Origin: Methylogaea oryzae
Lineage (GTDB): Bacteria > Pseudomonadota > Gammaproteobacteria > Methylococcales > Methylococcaceae
Length of the DNA stretch: 64,000 bases
Assembly: GCF_019669985.1 (NCBI RefSeq)
Contig: NZ_AP019782.1
Location: 1,356,501 to 1,420,500, forward strand
Direction: 5' to 3'
The translations under genes were made by a program, and so were the position numbers. The notes below the pieces were generated by a model. It saw nothing but the letters and a program-made list of their open reading frames with translations, did no database searches and was not told where the DNA came from. This document shows, piece after piece, positions 26,185 through 37,391 of the stretch; positions within the stretch are counted from its first letter, which is position 1; the number at the start of each line of letters is the position of its first letter.

Positions 26185-29100
26185 ATGCAACCCCGTTTCG
26201 TCCATCTGCGCCTGCATACCGAGTACTCGTTGTCCGACGGCTTGGTGCGCATCAAGCCGCTGGTGAAGCGCGCCGCCGCGTTGAAGATGCCCGCCATCGC
26301 GGTGACCGACCAAGGCAACCTGTTCGCTTTGGTGAAATTCTACAAAGCCGCCCTGGGCGCGGGGCTCAAGCCCATCGCCGGGGCCGATTTGTGGCTGGTC
26401 AATGAGTCCGACATCGCCGCGCCTTATCGCTTGACCCTGTTGGTGCGGGACGCCGCTGGCTACGGCAATCTCACCGAGTTGCTGTCCCTGGGCTACATGG
26501 AGGGGCAGCATCAGGGCGTGCCCATGATCCGCGCCGAGTGGCTGGAAAAGCACAATCGCGGCTTGATCGTCCTGTCCGGCGGCCGGGAAGGGCAGGTGGG
26601 CCAAGCGTTGCTCGCCGGCCGCGAGCAGGAGGCCGAGGCGCTGTTGCGCCATTACTGGGCGCTGTTTCCCGACGCCTTTTATCTGGAGCTGCAGCGCACC
26701 GGCCGACCGCAGGAAGAAGCGTACATAGACGCGGCGGTGGAGCTGGCGGCCCGTTGCGACGTGCCGGTGGTGGCCACCAACGACGTGCGCTTTCTTCAGT
26801 CCGACGAGTTCGAGGCCCACGAGGCGCGGGTTTGCATCCACCAGGGCAGGGTGCTGGAAGACCCGCGCAGGCCCAAATCCTACAGCGATCAGCAGTACCT
26901 GCGTTCGGAGGAGGAAATGCTGGCGCTGTTCGCCGACATCCCTTCCGCCCTGGAAAACACCGTCGAGATCGCCAAGCGCTGCAATCTGGTGCTGACTCTG
27001 GGCAAGCCGGTGCTGCCCGACTTCCCGGTGCCGGAGGGCATGACGCCGGAGCAGTTTTTCGACCAGCAGGCCAGACAGGGCCTGGAGGAACGCCTCCGGC
27101 AGCACCCGCCCAAGAAGCCGGTGGAGGAATACTGGCAGCGGTTGGACATCGAGCTGTCGGTGATCCTGCAGATGGGCTTCCCCGGCTACTTCCTCATCGT
27201 CGCCGACTTCATCCAGTGGGGCAAAGCCAACGGCATCCCGGTGGGGCCGGGCCGCGGTTCCGGCGCCGGCTCGCTGGTGGCCTACGCGCTGAAGATCACC
27301 GACCTGGACCCGCTGGAATTCGACCTGCTGTTCGAACGCTTCCTCAATCCGGAACGCGTCTCCATGCCCGACTTCGACATCGACTTCTGCATGGAGCGGC
27401 GCGACGAGGTGATCGACTACGTGGCCCGCAAATACGGCCGCGAGCGGGTGTCGCAGATCATCACCTACGGCAGCATGGCGGCCAAGGCTGTGGTGCGCGA
27501 CGTGGGCCGCGTGCTGGGCCACCCCTACGGTTTCGTCGATAGGCTGGCCAAGCTGATTCCCTTCGAGCTGGGCATCACCCTGGAAAAGGCCCTCAAGGAC
27601 AGCGAGGATCTGCGCAAGCTGTACGAGGAAGACGAGGAGGTGCATACCCTCATCGACCTGGCCATGCAGCTGGAAGGCGTTTCCCGCAACGCCGGCAAAC
27701 ACGCCGGCGGCGTGGTGATCGCGCCCTCGCGCCTGGTGGACTTTTCGCCGCTCTACTGCGAACCGGGCGGCGCCAACCTGGTGACTCAGTTCGACAAGGA
27801 CGACGTGGAAGCCGTGGGCCTCGTGAAGTTCGACTTCCTCGGCCTGCGCACCCTCACCATCATCGACTGGGCGGTGCAGACCATCAACCGCCGTAGAGCC
27901 GAGGCGGGCGAGGAACTGCTGGACATCAGCCAGATCCCTCGCGACGATCCGGCCAGTTACGCCCTGCTCAAGCGCCATGCCACCACCGCAGTGTTCCAGC
28001 TGGAATCGCGCGGCATGAAGGACTTGATCCGCCGATTGCAGCCGGACTGCTTCGAAGACATCATCGCCCTGGTGGCGCTGTTCCGCCCCGGCCCGTTGCA
28101 GTCGGGCATGGTGGACGATTTCGTCGCCCGTAAGCACGGCAAGGCCAAGGTGGACTACCCCCACCCCAGCCTGGAGGAAATCCTCAAGCCCACTTACGGC
28201 GTCATCGTCTACCAGGAACAGGTGATGCAGATCGCCCAGGTGCTGGCCGGCTATACCCTGGGCGGCGCCGACATGCTGCGCCGCGCCATGGGCAAGAAAA
28301 AGCCGGAGGAGATGGCCAAGCAGCGCGACATCTTCGTCACCGGCGCCACCGGCCTGGGGGTGCAGGAGGCCACCGCCGCCTACATTTTCGACTTGATGGA
28401 GAAGTTCGCCGAATACGGCTTCAACAAGTCCCACTCCGCCGCCTATGCCCTGGTGGCCTACCAGACCGCCTGGCTCAAGGCCCATTATCCGGCCGAATTC
28501 ATGGCGGCGGTGATGTCCGCCGATATGGACAACACCGACAAGGTGGTGGTGCTCATCGAAGAGTGCCGCGACATGGAACTGAAGGTCGCGCCGCCGGACA
28601 TCAACCGCTCCGAATTCCATTTCACGGCGCTCGCCGACGGCCAAATCCTTTACGGCCTGGGCGCGGTCAAGGGGGTGGGCGAATCGGCCATAAACGATAT
28701 TCTCGAGGAGCGCAAGCAAGGCGGCCCGTTCCAGAGCCTCACCGACCTGTGCTGCCGGGTGGACGGCCGCAAGGCCAACCGCCGCGTGCTGGAAGCGCTC
28801 ATCAAGTCCGGCACGTTCGACAGCGTCGACCCTAACCGCGCCCGCCACATGGCGGAGCTGCCCACGGCGCTGAAAGTGGCCGAGCAGCACGGCCGTATGG
28901 ATCTGAGCGGCCAGAACGATTTGTTCGGGCTGGAGCCGGCCGCCGCCGTGGCGGCCGAGCCTTCCGCCGGCGAGGCGGTGGAGCCCTGGCCGGAAGAGCT
29001 GCGCCTGGCGGAGGAAAAGGCCACCCTGGGGCTGTACCTCACCGGCCACCCCATCGCCCGCTACGAGCAGGAGCTGGCCAATTTCGTCACCGCCCGCTTG

Positions 29101-29688
29101 GGCAAGATCGCCGAACTGGCCGAATCCAAGTCCGGCGGCGGCGGAGGAGGGGGCGGTTACGGCCGCAACCGCGCCAACGAAACGCCGGCGACGGTGGCCG
29201 GCCTGGTGGTGGATTTGCGCAGCCGCCAGAACAAGCAGGGCAAGCGCATGGCCTTCGCCACCCTGGACGACCGCACCGGCCGGGTGGAGGTGGCGGTGTT
29301 CGCCGAGGTCTACGACAAATACCACAGTTTCCTCGGTCGCGACTGCCTGGTGGTGGCGGAAGGGAGTTTGGGCTTGGACGACTTCACCAACCAGCCGCGC
29401 TTGTCGGCCGAGCGGGTTTACAGCATCGACGAAGCCCGCGAGCGCCACGCCAAGCAATTGCTGATCCGCTGGCCGCAGGGCGAGGAAGGCCTGGGCCTGG
29501 TGCGCGAGCTGCAAGACCTGGTGTTCCCTTATCAAGGCGGTCGTTGCCCCCTGTGGGTGGAATACCAAGCCGCCGGCGCCAAGGCCATGCTGCGCTTGGG
29601 CGAGCAATGGCGCGTACGGCCGGTGGACGAGCTGCTGAATCGCTTGGTAAAACGCTTCGGCGAAGAGCGGGTGAGCTTGAATTATTGA
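26185..29688 (+). CDS. dnaE: DNA polymerase III alpha subunit DnaE
   Basis: A 1167-residue replicative polymerase catalytic subunit (E. coli 1160). The PHP domain opens the protein ([20 protein letters not shown]), and the polymerase active site contains [20 protein letters not shown] and [20 protein letters not shown], whose Asp pair is catalytic. Further C-terminal are [20 protein letters not shown], a helix-hairpin-helix ([20 protein letters not shown]), an OB fold ([20 protein letters not shown]) and the tau-binding tail. A run of eight glycines near residue 985 ([15 protein letters not shown]) forms a flexible linker before the OB fold. It heads the dnaE-hydrolase-fliB run. Confidence 0.98.
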   Translation: MQPRFVHLRLHTEYSLSDGLVRIKPLVKRAAALKMPAIAVTDQGNLFALVKFYKAALGAGLKPIAGADLWLVNESDIAAPYRLTLLVRDAAGYGNLTELLSLGYMEGQHQGVPMIRAEWLEKHNRGLIVLSGGREGQVGQALLAGREQEAEALLRHYWALFPDAFYLELQRTGRPQEEAYIDAAVELAARCDVPVVATNDVRFLQSDEFEAHEARVCIHQGRVLEDPRRPKSYSDQQYLRSEEEMLALFADIPSALENTVEIAKRCNLVLTLGKPVLPDFPVPEGMTPEQFFDQQARQGLEERLRQHPPKKPVEEYWQRLDIELSVILQMGFPGYFLIVADFIQWGKANGIPVGPGRGSGAGSLVAYALKITDLDPLEFDLLFERFLNPERVSMPDFDIDFCMERRDEVIDYVARKYGRERVSQIITYGSMAAKAVVRDVGRVLGHPYGFVDRLAKLIPFELGITLEKALKDSEDLRKLYEEDEEVHTLIDLAMQLEGVSRNAGKHAGGVVIAPSRLVDFSPLYCEPGGANLVTQFDKDDVEAVGLVKFDFLGLRTLTIIDWAVQTINRRRAEAGEELLDISQIPRDDPASYALLKRHATTAVFQLESRGMKDLIRRLQPDCFEDIIALVALFRPGPLQSGMVDDFVARKHGKAKVDYPHPSLEEILKPTYGVIVYQEQVMQIAQVLAGYTLGGADMLRRAMGKKKPEEMAKQRDIFVTGATGLGVQEATAAYIFDLMEKFAEYGFNKSHSAAYALVAYQTAWLKAHYPAEFMAAVMSADMDNTDKVVVLIEECRDMELKVAPPDINRSEFHFTALADGQILYGLGAVKGVGESAINDILEERKQGGPFQSLTDLCCRVDGRKANRRVLEALIKSGTFDSVDPNRARHMAELPTALKVAEQHGRMDLSGQNDLFGLEPAAAVAAEPSAGEAVEPWPEELRLAEEKATLGLYLTGHPIARYEQELANFVTARLGKIAELAESKSGGGGGGGGYGRNRANETPATVAGLVVDLRSRQNKQGKRMAFATLDDRTGRVEVAVFAEVYDKYHSFLGRDCLVVAEGSLGLDDFTNQPRLSAERVYSIDEARERHAKQLLIRWPQGEEGLGLVRELQDLVFPYQGGRCPLWVEYQAAGAKAMLRLGEQWRVRPVDELLNRLVKRFGEERVSLNY

Positions 29689-29696
29689 GGTGAGGC

Positions 29697-30167
29697 ATGA
29701 AAATCCTGTATCTGCACGGCTGGAACTCCGTCCCCGGCGGCGTAAAACCCACTTATCTGGCCCAGCACGGCCATCAGCTGGTCGAACCGGCCTTGCCCCA
29801 CGACGATTTCCCGGAAGCGGTGCGCATCGCCCAGGCAGCATTCGATAGCCAGCCTTTCGACGTGGTGGTGGGGTCCAGCCGGGGCGGCTCGGTCGCCGTG
29901 AATATGCGATCCGGCGAGACGCCGCTAGTGTTGCTGGCGCCGGCTTGGAAGCGCTGGGGCACGGCCAACGCCGTTAAGCCCGGCGCGCTCATCCTGCACA
30001 CGCCGGCGGACGACGTGATTCCGTTCGACGATACCCGGGAGCTGCTGCGCAACAGCGGCTTGCCCGAATCGTCCCTGATCGTTACCGGCCACGAGCACCG
30101 CCTGGCCGATGCGGACTCCTTGAGCGCATTGCTGGCGGCGGTGGAGCGGCAGGGCAAAAAAACCTAA
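29697..30167 (+). CDS. Small alpha/beta-hydrolase (YqiA/RBBP9-like)
   Basis: A 156-residue compact alpha/beta-hydrolase. It begins MKILYLHGWNSVPGGVKPTY (oxyanion HG), has the nucleophile elbow as VVVGSSRGGSVAV (Ser in G-S-S-R-G), the acid in LHTPADDVIPFDDTRELL, and the catalytic His in TGHEHRLADADSL. The complete triad suggests an esterase; its physiological substrate is unknown. It starts 8 bp after dnaE with GAGGTGAGGC upstream and is likely co-transcribed with it. Confidence 0.82.
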   Translation: MKILYLHGWNSVPGGVKPTYLAQHGHQLVEPALPHDDFPEAVRIAQAAFDSQPFDVVVGSSRGGSVAVNMRSGETPLVLLAPAWKRWGTANAVKPGALILHTPADDVIPFDDTRELLRNSGLPESSLIVTGHEHRLADADSLSALLAAVERQGKKT

Positions 30168-30243
30168 CGGGGTTGCGGCGCTTTTCGGATAATCCCGGGG
30201 CGCGAGGCCCCGACTGGTGTTGCGATTAGGAGGATTGGTGACG

Positions 30244-31515
30244 ATGAAAGCCCCCCGGAAAGCCCTGGTTCCCGATTATTACGCGGAATTCCATTGCATC
30301 GGTTCGGAGTGCGAGGATTCCTGCTGCGCCGGCTGGACCGTGCCGATCAACCGCGACACCTACAATCGCTATAAGCAGCACCGCAACCCGGTGCTGGCGC
30401 CGTTGTTCCGCGAGTACGTGCGGAAGAACAAGAACACGGCGACGCAAACGGAGGCCTATTACGGCTTTATGGAGTTGAAGCCGGACGGCTCCTGCGGTTT
30501 TTTGCGGGACGACAAGCTTTGCGCCATCCAAAAGGAGTTGGGCGCCCAGGCATTGTGCAACACCTGCGCTTTATATCCTCGCCAAGTGAACCGTTTCGGC
30601 GGCCAGCCGGAGCAGTCCTTGAACATTTCCTGTCCGGAGGCGGCCCGGCTGGTGCTGTTGCGGCCGCAGCCCATCGCGTTTGCGTCGATCGACGGCGCGG
30701 CGCGCTTCCAGGATGCGCAAGCGCTGATGCGCCGCTTCCCGGAGGGCCATGACGGCGTGCCGGAGGAAATGGCCATTTTCCGCGAACTGCGCAGCTTGTG
30801 CCTCGCCATCGTTCAACTGCGGCCGCTGGCCCTCGACGCCAGGTTGATGCTGCTGGGCATGGTGATGGAAAACGCCGATCGGATCATCATCGCCGACACC
30901 TATACGAATGCCGGCGACTTGGAGCCGGTGATCGTGCTCGGCCAGCAGATGTTGCAGCACGCAGAAATGCTCAATGCGGAGTTCGCGAAGCTGGCCGCCA
31001 ACCAGCCGTTCAAGCTGAAAACCCTGGGCAATCTGTTGCGGAACACGCTGGCCGACCAGGAGAACGCGCGGTTTTCCGAATGCCTTGCCGATGCCGTGGC
31101 GGCGCTGTTCGGCCAAGCCGACGCGGGCGGCGCGGAAGGCGGCGATATTTTGGGCCGCTACGAGGCGGCTTATGCCGACTACTATCGGCCGTATTTCCAG
31201 GGGCGGGAATACATTTTCGAAAACTACCTGGCCAACGAGATTTTCCGCCAGATATTCCCCCTCATGAACGAGAGCCCCTTCCGCCTCTACCAAGAGCTGG
31301 TGTGCAATTACGCCATCGTCAAGCTGCTGCTGGTGGGAATGGCCGGGCGGCATCGGGGCTTGAACGACGCTCTGGTGGTCAAGCTGTTCCAGTCGTTTTC
31401 CCGTAAGGCGTCCCACGACAGCGTTTATTTACGGTGCTTGCTGGATTCGCTGCGCGAGCAGCGCAGCGAGAGCCTGGTGCACATGATGTGGCTGTTGCGG
31501 GAGCCAGATCGGTAG
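30244..31515 (+). CDS. fliB: FliB-like flagellin lysine-N-methylase
   Basis: A 423-residue protein of the FliB family, which methylates surface lysines of flagellin. The Cys-rich motifs expected to bind an iron-sulfur cluster are intact: C18IGSEC23EDSC27C28AGW, C84GFLRDDKLC93, LC105NTC108ALYPR and ISC130PEA. The rest is helical with no membrane segment. The start is ATG 30244, ten bases after AGGAGG (30228-30233); GTG 30238 would be too close. It is not in the flagellar cluster but 6 kb downstream of it, behind dnaE. The flagellin gene is outside the window. I am confident of the family; the methylation target here is inferred. Confidence 0.85.
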   Translation: MKAPRKALVPDYYAEFHCIGSECEDSCCAGWTVPINRDTYNRYKQHRNPVLAPLFREYVRKNKNTATQTEAYYGFMELKPDGSCGFLRDDKLCAIQKELGAQALCNTCALYPRQVNRFGGQPEQSLNISCPEAARLVLLRPQPIAFASIDGAARFQDAQALMRRFPEGHDGVPEEMAIFRELRSLCLAIVQLRPLALDARLMLLGMVMENADRIIIADTYTNAGDLEPVIVLGQQMLQHAEMLNAEFAKLAANQPFKLKTLGNLLRNTLADQENARFSECLADAVAALFGQADAGGAEGGDILGRYEAAYADYYRPYFQGREYIFENYLANEIFRQIFPLMNESPFRLYQELVCNYAIVKLLLVGMAGRHRGLNDALVVKLFQSFSRKASHDSVYLRCLLDSLREQRSESLVHMMWLLREPDR

Positions 31516-31622
31516 TCGGTCGGCCGCGCCGTTGGGGGGCTGTCCCCCGCCTAAAGGCTTTGGTGCGGCGCGCGTTTGTGCCAAAATGGCGTACTTTATT
31601 TCCACGCATTGTAGGGTTCGCT

Positions 31623-32876
31623 ATGTTTAGCAAGGGTATGGAGATTGCCGGGTTCGACGACGATCTGTGGGCTGCGATTCAGAGTGAGGAAAAGCGCCAG
31701 GAAGACCACGTCGAGCTGATCGCCTCCGAAAACTACGCCTCGCCGAGGGTGTTGCAGGCGCAGGGCACCGTGCTCACCAACAAATACGCGGAAGGTTATC
31801 CGGGCAAGCGCTACTACGGCGGCTGCGAGCACGTGGACGTGGTGGAGCAACTGGCCATCGACCGCGCCAAGCAGCTGTTCGGCGCCGATTACGCCAACGT
31901 CCAGCCCCATTCCGGTTCCCAGGCCAACGCGGCGGTGTACATGGCCCTGCTCAATCCGGGCGATACCGTGCTGGGCATGAGCCTGGCCCACGGCGGCCAC
32001 CTGACCCACGGCGCCAAAGTGAACTTCTCCGGCAAAATCTACAACGCCGTGCAGTACGGCCTGAACCCGGCCAGCGGCGAAATCGACTACGAGCAGGTCG
32101 AAGCCCTGGCTCGCGAGCACAAGCCGAAAATGATCGTGGCCGGCTTCTCCGCCTATTCCCGCGTGGTGGATTGGCAACGTTTCCGCGCCATCGCCGACGA
32201 GGTGGGCGCCTACCTGATGGTGGACATGGCCCACGTAGCCGGCTTGGTCGCCGCCGGCCTGTATCCCAATCCGGTGCAGATCGCCGACGTGACCACCACC
32301 ACCACCCACAAGACCCTGCGCGGCCCCCGCGGCGGCCTGATCCTGGCGAAGAAAAACGAGGAGCTGGAAAAGAAGTTCAACTCCCTGGTGTTCCCCGGCA
32401 TCCAGGGCGGCCCGCTGATGCACGTCATCGCCGCCAAGGCGGTGGCCCTGCTGGAAGCCCTGCAGCCGGATTTCAAGCAGTACCAACAGCAGGTGAAGGA
32501 CAACGCCCAGGCCATGGCGGCGCGCTTCATCGCGCGCGGCTACAACATCGTGTCCGGCGGCACCGACAACCACCTGTTCCTGGTGGACCTGATCGCCAAG
32601 GGCATCACCGGCAAGCTGGCCGACGAGAAGCTGGGCTTGGCCCACATCACCGTCAACAAAAACGCCGTGCCCAACGATCCGCAGTCGCCCTTCGTGACCA
32701 GCGGCATCCGCATCGGCACGCCGGCGGTGACCACGCGCGGCTTTGGCAAGGCCGAGTGCGAGGCGCTGACCGACTGGATCTGCGACATCCTGGACGATCC
32801 GCACAACGAGGCCACCCTCAATCGGGTGAAGGAAGAAGTGACGGCGTTGTGCCGGAAGTTCCCGGTCTACGGCTAA
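31623..32876 (+). CDS. glyA: Serine hydroxymethyltransferase GlyA
   Basis: A 417-residue PLP enzyme interconverting serine and glycine with transfer of a one-carbon unit to tetrahydrofolate, important for purine, thymidylate and methionine synthesis. Visible motifs: [53 protein letters not shown], and the PLP lysine in [16 protein letters not shown]. Length is exactly that of E. coli GlyA. The start ATG gives [16 protein letters not shown], as in Pseudomonas homologues; earlier in-frame codons overlap fliB. nrdR follows, a common gammaproteobacterial arrangement. Confidence 0.97.
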   Translation: MFSKGMEIAGFDDDLWAAIQSEEKRQEDHVELIASENYASPRVLQAQGTVLTNKYAEGYPGKRYYGGCEHVDVVEQLAIDRAKQLFGADYANVQPHSGSQANAAVYMALLNPGDTVLGMSLAHGGHLTHGAKVNFSGKIYNAVQYGLNPASGEIDYEQVEALAREHKPKMIVAGFSAYSRVVDWQRFRAIADEVGAYLMVDMAHVAGLVAAGLYPNPVQIADVTTTTTHKTLRGPRGGLILAKKNEELEKKFNSLVFPGIQGGPLMHVIAAKAVALLEALQPDFKQYQQQVKDNAQAMAARFIARGYNIVSGGTDNHLFLVDLIAKGITGKLADEKLGLAHITVNKNAVPNDPQSPFVTSGIRIGTPAVTTRGFGKAECEALTDWICDILDDPHNEATLNRVKEEVTALCRKFPVYG

Positions 32877-32941
32877 GGAACTTCGATGAGGGAGAACGGG
32901 CTTGAGGGATTAGGCGTGGACATCGGGGCGGGGGCCGGCTG

Positions 32942-33409
32942 ATGCGCTGCCCTTTCTGCGGCGCGGCCGACACGCGGGTGGTGGATTCCCGCTTGTCCCA
33001 TGACGGCGACCAAGTGCGCCGCCGGCGCGAGTGCGTCGAATGCAAGGAACGCTTCACCTCTTTCGAGGTGGCGGAATTGACGCTGCCGCGCATGATCAAG
33101 AGCAACGGCAGCCGCGAGCCGTTCCGCGAGGACAAGCTGCGCGCCGGCATGCTGCGGGCGCTGGAAAAGCGGCCGGTGGACGCCAATCGCATCGAAGCCT
33201 CCATCAACCGCATCAAGAAAGCCCTCATGACCCGAGGCGACCGCGAAGTGAGCAGCCGCGACGTGGGCGAATTGGTGATGCAGGAATTGAGTTTGCTGGA
33301 TCATGTGGCCTATGTGCGTTTCGCCTCCGTTTACCGTAGTTTCCAGGACGTCAAGGAGTTCCGCGACGTTATCGACCGTTTGGAAAACCAGCGCGAGACC
33401 GAGACCTAA
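32942..33409 (+). CDS. nrdR: Transcriptional repressor NrdR
   Basis: A 155-residue repressor of ribonucleotide reductase genes that senses ATP/dATP. It has an N-terminal zinc ribbon ([15 protein letters not shown] then [17 protein letters not shown], four Cys) and an ATP-cone domain (residues ~49-139; [20 protein letters not shown]). Length and motifs are standard. It sits between glyA and ribD as in many gammaproteobacteria. Its NrdR-box targets are not in this window. Confidence 0.97.
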   Translation: MRCPFCGAADTRVVDSRLSHDGDQVRRRRECVECKERFTSFEVAELTLPRMIKSNGSREPFREDKLRAGMLRALEKRPVDANRIEASINRIKKALMTRGDREVSSRDVGELVMQELSLLDHVAYVRFASVYRSFQDVKEFRDVIDRLENQRETET

Positions 33410-33441
33410 GCCGGCCTCGGCGTTCGACGCCGCCTCTTAAG

Positions 33442-34569
33442 ATGCACGATTGCAATAGCGCGGGTTTCACCGCCGAAGACAGCGAATATATGGCGCGCGC
33501 CCTGCGCTTGGCTGAACAGGGCTTGTATACCACCGACCCCAATCCCCGCGTGGGCTGCGTCCTCGTCAAAGACGGGCGGGTGGTGGGGGAGGGCTGGCAC
33601 CGGCGCGCCGGCGGGCCTCACGCCGAGGCGGCGGCCTTGGCCCAGGCCGGCGAGGCGGCGCGGGGCTGCACCGCTTACGTGACCCTGGAGCCGTGCAGCC
33701 ACCATGGCCGCACGCCGCCATGCGCCGATGCCTTGACGGCGGCGGGCGTGGGCAGGGTGGTCGCCGCCATGCAGGATCCCAATCCCAGGGTGGCGGGCGG
33801 CGGCCTCGCCCGCTTGCGCGAGGCGGGCATAGCCGTGGCCTGCGGCTTGCTGGAAGAGCAAGCCGAACGGCTGAATCGCGGCTTCGTCCGACGCATGCGA
33901 ACCGGCCGGCCCTATGTCACCGGCAAGCTGGCCATGAGTTTGGACGGCCGCACCGCCCTGGCCAACGGCGACAGCCGCTGGATCACCGGCGAGGACGCCC
34001 GCCGCGACGCGCACCGCCTGCGGGCGCGCAGCTCCGCTATCCTTACCGGCATCGGCACGGTGCTGGCCGACGATCCTGCCATGACGGCGCGGCTGGAAGG
34101 GGAAGACATTTTGCAGCCCTTGAGGGTGGTGCTGGACTCGCGTTTGCGCACGCCGCCTGCCGCCAAGCTGGCCCGGCAGGAGGGGCGGACGCTTATTGCC
34201 ACGGCCTGCGACGATGCGGCGCGGCGCGCGGCGCTGGAACAAGCCGGTTTCGAAGTGATGCGATTGGCGGTCGACGGCGAAGGCCGCATGGATTTGGCGG
34301 CGCTGCTGGACGAGCTGGGCCGGCGCGAGATCAACGAATTGATGGTGGAGGCCGGCCCGACCTTGAACGGCGCTTGGCTGCGATCGGGCCTGGTGGACGA
34401 ATGGGTGGCGTATATGGCGCCCTGTTTGATGGGGGACGGCGCGCGCGGCTTGTTCTCCATACCGGCTTTGGGCAACATGGACGAGCGTTACGCCTTGCGG
34501 TGGCTGGACGTGCGGCGGGTCGGGGCGGATTTGCGCTTGTGTTTCGCTACGGACGCGATTCGGCCATAG
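33442..34569 (+). CDS. ribD: Bifunctional riboflavin deaminase/reductase RibD
   Basis: A 375-residue enzyme catalysing the second and third steps from GTP to riboflavin. The N-terminal deaminase has HAEAAALAQAG and the zinc-binding LEPCSHHGRTPPCADAL. The C-terminal NADPH-dependent reductase begins near residue 153 (RPYVTGKLAMSLDGRTALAN; SRWITGEDARRDAHRLRA) and ends VGADLRLCFA. The long N-terminus before DSEYMARALRLAEQG makes the ATG at 33442 or 33490 possible. It is the first riboflavin gene after nrdR. Confidence 0.96.
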   Translation: MHDCNSAGFTAEDSEYMARALRLAEQGLYTTDPNPRVGCVLVKDGRVVGEGWHRRAGGPHAEAAALAQAGEAARGCTAYVTLEPCSHHGRTPPCADALTAAGVGRVVAAMQDPNPRVAGGGLARLREAGIAVACGLLEEQAERLNRGFVRRMRTGRPYVTGKLAMSLDGRTALANGDSRWITGEDARRDAHRLRARSSAILTGIGTVLADDPAMTARLEGEDILQPLRVVLDSRLRTPPAAKLARQEGRTLIATACDDAARRAALEQAGFEVMRLAVDGEGRMDLAALLDELGRREINELMVEAGPTLNGAWLRSGLVDEWVAYMAPCLMGDGARGLFSIPALGNMDERYALRWLDVRRVGADLRLCFATDAIRP

Positions 34570-34623
34570 GTCGGGCCGGGCGTCTCCGTGCGGCTTTTCT
34601 AACGAATTGCGAGATTTAACGCC

Positions 34624-35280
34624 ATGTTCACCGGCATCATCCTGGCCGTAGGCCGGGTAAAAAGCATAGAGTCCAAAGGCGGCGACGTGCGCCTGACCGT
34701 GGAAACCGGCAAGCTGCCCTTGGCCGATGCGCAACTGGGCGACAGCATCGCCGTCAACGGCGTGTGCTTGACGGCGGTGGAGTTGGGCCCCGATTTTTTT
34801 TGCGCCGACGTGTCGCGGGAAACCCTGTCCCGCACCACGTTGGGCTTGGCCAAGGCGGGCACGGCGGTCAATCTGGAGCCGGCGTTGACGCCGACCACCC
34901 GCTTGGGCGGCCATATCGTCAGCGGCCACGTGGACGGCGTCGGCACGGTGGTCGCCCGCCGCGGGGACGGCCGTTCCGAGCGTTTCGAATTGGAGGCGCC
35001 GGGCGGCCTCGCCAAATACATCGCCGAGAAGGGCTCGATTTGCGTCGACGGCATCAGCCTGACCGTGAACAGCGTGGACGGCGCCCGCTTCGGCTTGAAT
35101 ATCGTGCCCCATACGCTGGCGGAGACCACGCTGGGCGATATTCGGCCGGGGCACAAAGTGAATCTGGAGGTGGACATCATCGCCCGCTACCTGGAACGCC
35201 TGCTGTTGGGCGACAAGGCCGCCGCAAGCGGCGGCGTGACGCTGGATTTGCTCAAGCAGAGCGGCTTCGTCGGCGCTTGA
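34624..35280 (+). CDS. ribE: Riboflavin synthase alpha subunit
   Basis: A 218-residue enzyme that dismutates two 6,7-dimethyl-8-ribityllumazine molecules to riboflavin. The two internally repeated lumazine-binding barrels are clear: [20 protein letters not shown] with [14 protein letters not shown], and [20 protein letters not shown] with [16 protein letters not shown]. It ends in a family-typical helix. The gene is called ribE or ribC depending on species. It lies between ribD and ribBA with 54-bp gaps either side; no FMN riboswitch fits in them. Confidence 0.96.
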   Translation: MFTGIILAVGRVKSIESKGGDVRLTVETGKLPLADAQLGDSIAVNGVCLTAVELGPDFFCADVSRETLSRTTLGLAKAGTAVNLEPALTPTTRLGGHIVSGHVDGVGTVVARRGDGRSERFELEAPGGLAKYIAEKGSICVDGISLTVNSVDGARFGLNIVPHTLAETTLGDIRPGHKVNLEVDIIARYLERLLLGDKAAASGGVTLDLLKQSGFVGA

Positions 35281-35335
35281 TTCGCCATTTGGGCGGGCGC
35301 AAGCCCGGCCCGACCCGCATTTTTCACGAGACAGC

Positions 35336-36472
35336 ATGAATACCATCGACGAAATCATCGAAGACATCCGCCAGGGCAAAATGGTGGTGATCATGGACGA
35401 CGAGGACAGGGAGAACGAGGGCGACCTGGTGATGGCCGCGAGCCACACCCGTCCCGAGGACATCAACTTCATGGCCCGCTACGGTCGCGGCCTGATCTGC
35501 CTGACCTTGACCCGCGAGCGCTGCCAGCAGTTGCGCCTGCCGCTCATGGTCAACGACAACCGCACCCCCCATTCCACTAATTTCACCGTTTCCATCGAAG
35601 CGGCGACGGGCGTCACCACCGGCATTTCGGCGGCGGATCGGGCGCGCACCATCCAGTGCGCCGTGGCGAGCGGCGCCAAGCCGGAAGATTTGGTGCAGCC
35701 CGGCCATATCTTTCCCCTCATGGCCCAGCCGGGCGGGGTGCTGACCCGCGCCGGCCACACGGAAGCGGGCTGCGACCTGGCGCGGCTGGCCGGCTTGGAG
35801 CCGGCCTCGGTGATCGTGGAAATCCTCAACGAGGACGGCAATATGGCGCGCCGTCCCGATCTGGAACGCTTCGCCCAGGAGCACAACCTCAAAATCGGCA
35901 CCATCGCCGATTTGATCCACTACCGCATCCAGAACGAGAAAACCCTGGAGCGCATCAGCACCTGCGACTTTCCCACCGAATACGGCCACTTCCGCCTGCA
36001 CGCCTACCAGGACGGCATCGACAACAAGCTGCACCTGGCCTTGACCATGGGCGAGGTGGGCGACGGCGAGCCGGTGCTGGTGCGGGTGCACGGCCGCATT
36101 TTGCTGTGCGACCTGTTCGGCGCCCGCCGTCACGGCGCCGGGTTGCCGCTGCGCACGGCCATGCAGTGCATCGCCAAGGAGGGACGCGGCGTGCTGGTGG
36201 TGATCCGCAACGAGGAGGACACCAAATCCTTGGTGGAGCGCATCCATCAATACGAAATGGAAGACCATGGCGTGGGCATCGCCCGCGAGGAGCCCAGCAA
36301 CGATTGGCGCACCACCGGCGCCGGCGCGCAGATTCTCGCCGATCTGGGCGTACGCAAGCTGCGGGTGCTGGGAGCGCCGAAAAAATATCCCGGCCTTTCC
36401 GGTTTCGACCTGGAAGTGGTGGAATACGTCAACTGCAACTACGATAACGACACGAGTCTATGCCCATGCTGA
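35336..36472 (+). CDS. ribBA: 3,4-dihydroxy-2-butanone-4-phosphate synthase with degenerate GTP cyclohydrolase II domain
   Basis: A 378-residue fusion. Residues ~1-200 are a complete RibB domain ([34 protein letters not shown]) that converts ribulose 5-phosphate to the four-carbon riboflavin precursor. Residues ~205-370 are RibA-like, but at the place of the zinc-binding GDVFGSLRCDCG motif (around residues 249-266) it reads [17 protein letters not shown]: the second and third cysteines are gone. The C-terminal GTP cyclohydrolase activity is therefore probably lost, as in the RibBX variant known in proteobacteria, and a separate ribA is expected elsewhere. The stop overlaps the ribH start. Confidence 0.92.
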   Translation: MNTIDEIIEDIRQGKMVVIMDDEDRENEGDLVMAASHTRPEDINFMARYGRGLICLTLTRERCQQLRLPLMVNDNRTPHSTNFTVSIEAATGVTTGISAADRARTIQCAVASGAKPEDLVQPGHIFPLMAQPGGVLTRAGHTEAGCDLARLAGLEPASVIVEILNEDGNMARRPDLERFAQEHNLKIGTIADLIHYRIQNEKTLERISTCDFPTEYGHFRLHAYQDGIDNKLHLALTMGEVGDGEPVLVRVHGRILLCDLFGARRHGAGLPLRTAMQCIAKEGRGVLVVIRNEEDTKSLVERIHQYEMEDHGVGIAREEPSNDWRTTGAGAQILADLGVRKLRVLGAPKKYPGLSGFDLEVVEYVNCNYDNDTSLCPC

Positions 36473-36939
36473 ACATCACAACCATCGAAGGCAACCTGAA
36501 CGCCGCCGGCGGCCGTTACTTGATCGTTGCTTCCCGTTTCAACAGCTTCATCGTCGAGCAATTGGTCGGCGGCGCTGTGGACACCCTGGTACGCCACGGC
36601 GCCAAGCCGGAGGACATCGCCATTGCCAAGACCCCCGGCGCTTACGAGCTGCCCTTGGCGGTGCAGAAGGCCGCCGCTTCGAAAAAATACGACGCCATCA
36701 TCGCCGTGGGCGCGGTGATTCGCGGCGCCACGCCCCACTTCGACTACGTTGCCGGCGAGTGCGTCAAGGGGCTGGCGACGGTGTCCCTGCAGCACGATAT
36801 TCCCGTGGCGTTCGGCGTGTTGACGGTGGACACCATCGAGCAAGCCATCGAGCGCGCCGGCACCAAGGCCGGCAACGCCGGCGCGTCGGCTGCCATGAGC
36901 GCCATGGAAATGGTGAACTTGCTGCGGGCCCTGGCATAA
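36460..36939 (+). CDS. ribH: 6,7-dimethyl-8-ribityllumazine synthase RibH
   Basis: A 159-residue lumazine synthase forming icosahedral or decameric assemblies, condensing the RibB and RibD/phosphatase products. Signature segments: [52 protein letters not shown] and the closing [20 protein letters not shown]. The first codon is ATG 36460, or ATG 36466 after MP; both overlap the ribBA stop (TGA 36470-36472), implying translational coupling. nusB follows after 3 bp, as in E. coli. Confidence 0.97.
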   Translation: MPMLNITTIEGNLNAAGGRYLIVASRFNSFIVEQLVGGAVDTLVRHGAKPEDIAIAKTPGAYELPLAVQKAAASKKYDAIIAVGAVIRGATPHFDYVAGECVKGLATVSLQHDIPVAFGVLTVDTIEQAIERAGTKAGNAGASAAMSAMEMVNLLRALA

Positions 36940-36942
36940 GCG

Positions 36943-37374
36943 ATGAGCGTATCCCGTACTTTTGCCCGCAGCAGCGCTGTCCAGGCCCTGTACCAAATGC
37001 AGGTGGGCGGCCAGGGGCCGCTGGAAATCGAGCGCCAATTCGTGCAGGAGCACGGATTGGGGCGGGCCGATCCCGAGTATTTCAAAGAGCTGTTGCACGG
37101 CGTGGTCGCCAATTTGGCGTCCATTGACCAAGCCATCGCCGAATTCACGTCCCGCCCCTTGGACGAGTTGGACCCGGTGGAGCGGGCGGTGTTGCGCCTC
37201 GGCACTTTCGAATTGCTGTTTCGCCAGGAAACGCCCTACCGGGTAGTGATCAACGAATGCATCAACCTGGCCAAGCGTTTCGGCGCCACCGACGGCCACA
37301 AGTACGTCAACGGCATCCTGGATAAGGTCGCCCGCAAGCGGCGCGCCGTGGAAGTGGGCGCGGCGGGCCGCTGA
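36943..37374 (+). CDS. nusB: Transcription antitermination factor NusB
   Basis: A 143-residue helical protein that, with NusE (S10), binds boxA RNA for rRNA antitermination. ARSSAVQALYQMQVGGQGP at the N-terminus and RAVLRLGTFELLFRQETPYR, VINECINLAKRFGATDGHKY and VNGILDKVARKRR at the C-terminus are conserved. It is 3 bp downstream of ribH and 17 bp upstream of thiL. Confidence 0.97.
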   Translation: MSVSRTFARSSAVQALYQMQVGGQGPLEIERQFVQEHGLGRADPEYFKELLHGVVANLASIDQAIAEFTSRPLDELDPVERAVLRLGTFELLFRQETPYRVVINECINLAKRFGATDGHKYVNGILDKVARKRRAVEVGAAGR

Positions 37375-37391
37375 GCCCGACGAGTGCGACG

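Noticed and set aside
26071-29841. A 1256-codon open frame antisense to dnaE
   Set aside because: It mirrors dnaE exactly, is His/Gln/Gly-rich low-complexity protein and has no family motif. Long antisense frames are an artefact of GC-rich codon use here.
34570-35335. A possible FMN riboswitch before ribE or ribBA
   Set aside because: The noncoding gaps are only about 54 bp each, too short for the RFN element, and no conserved RFN segments are seen.
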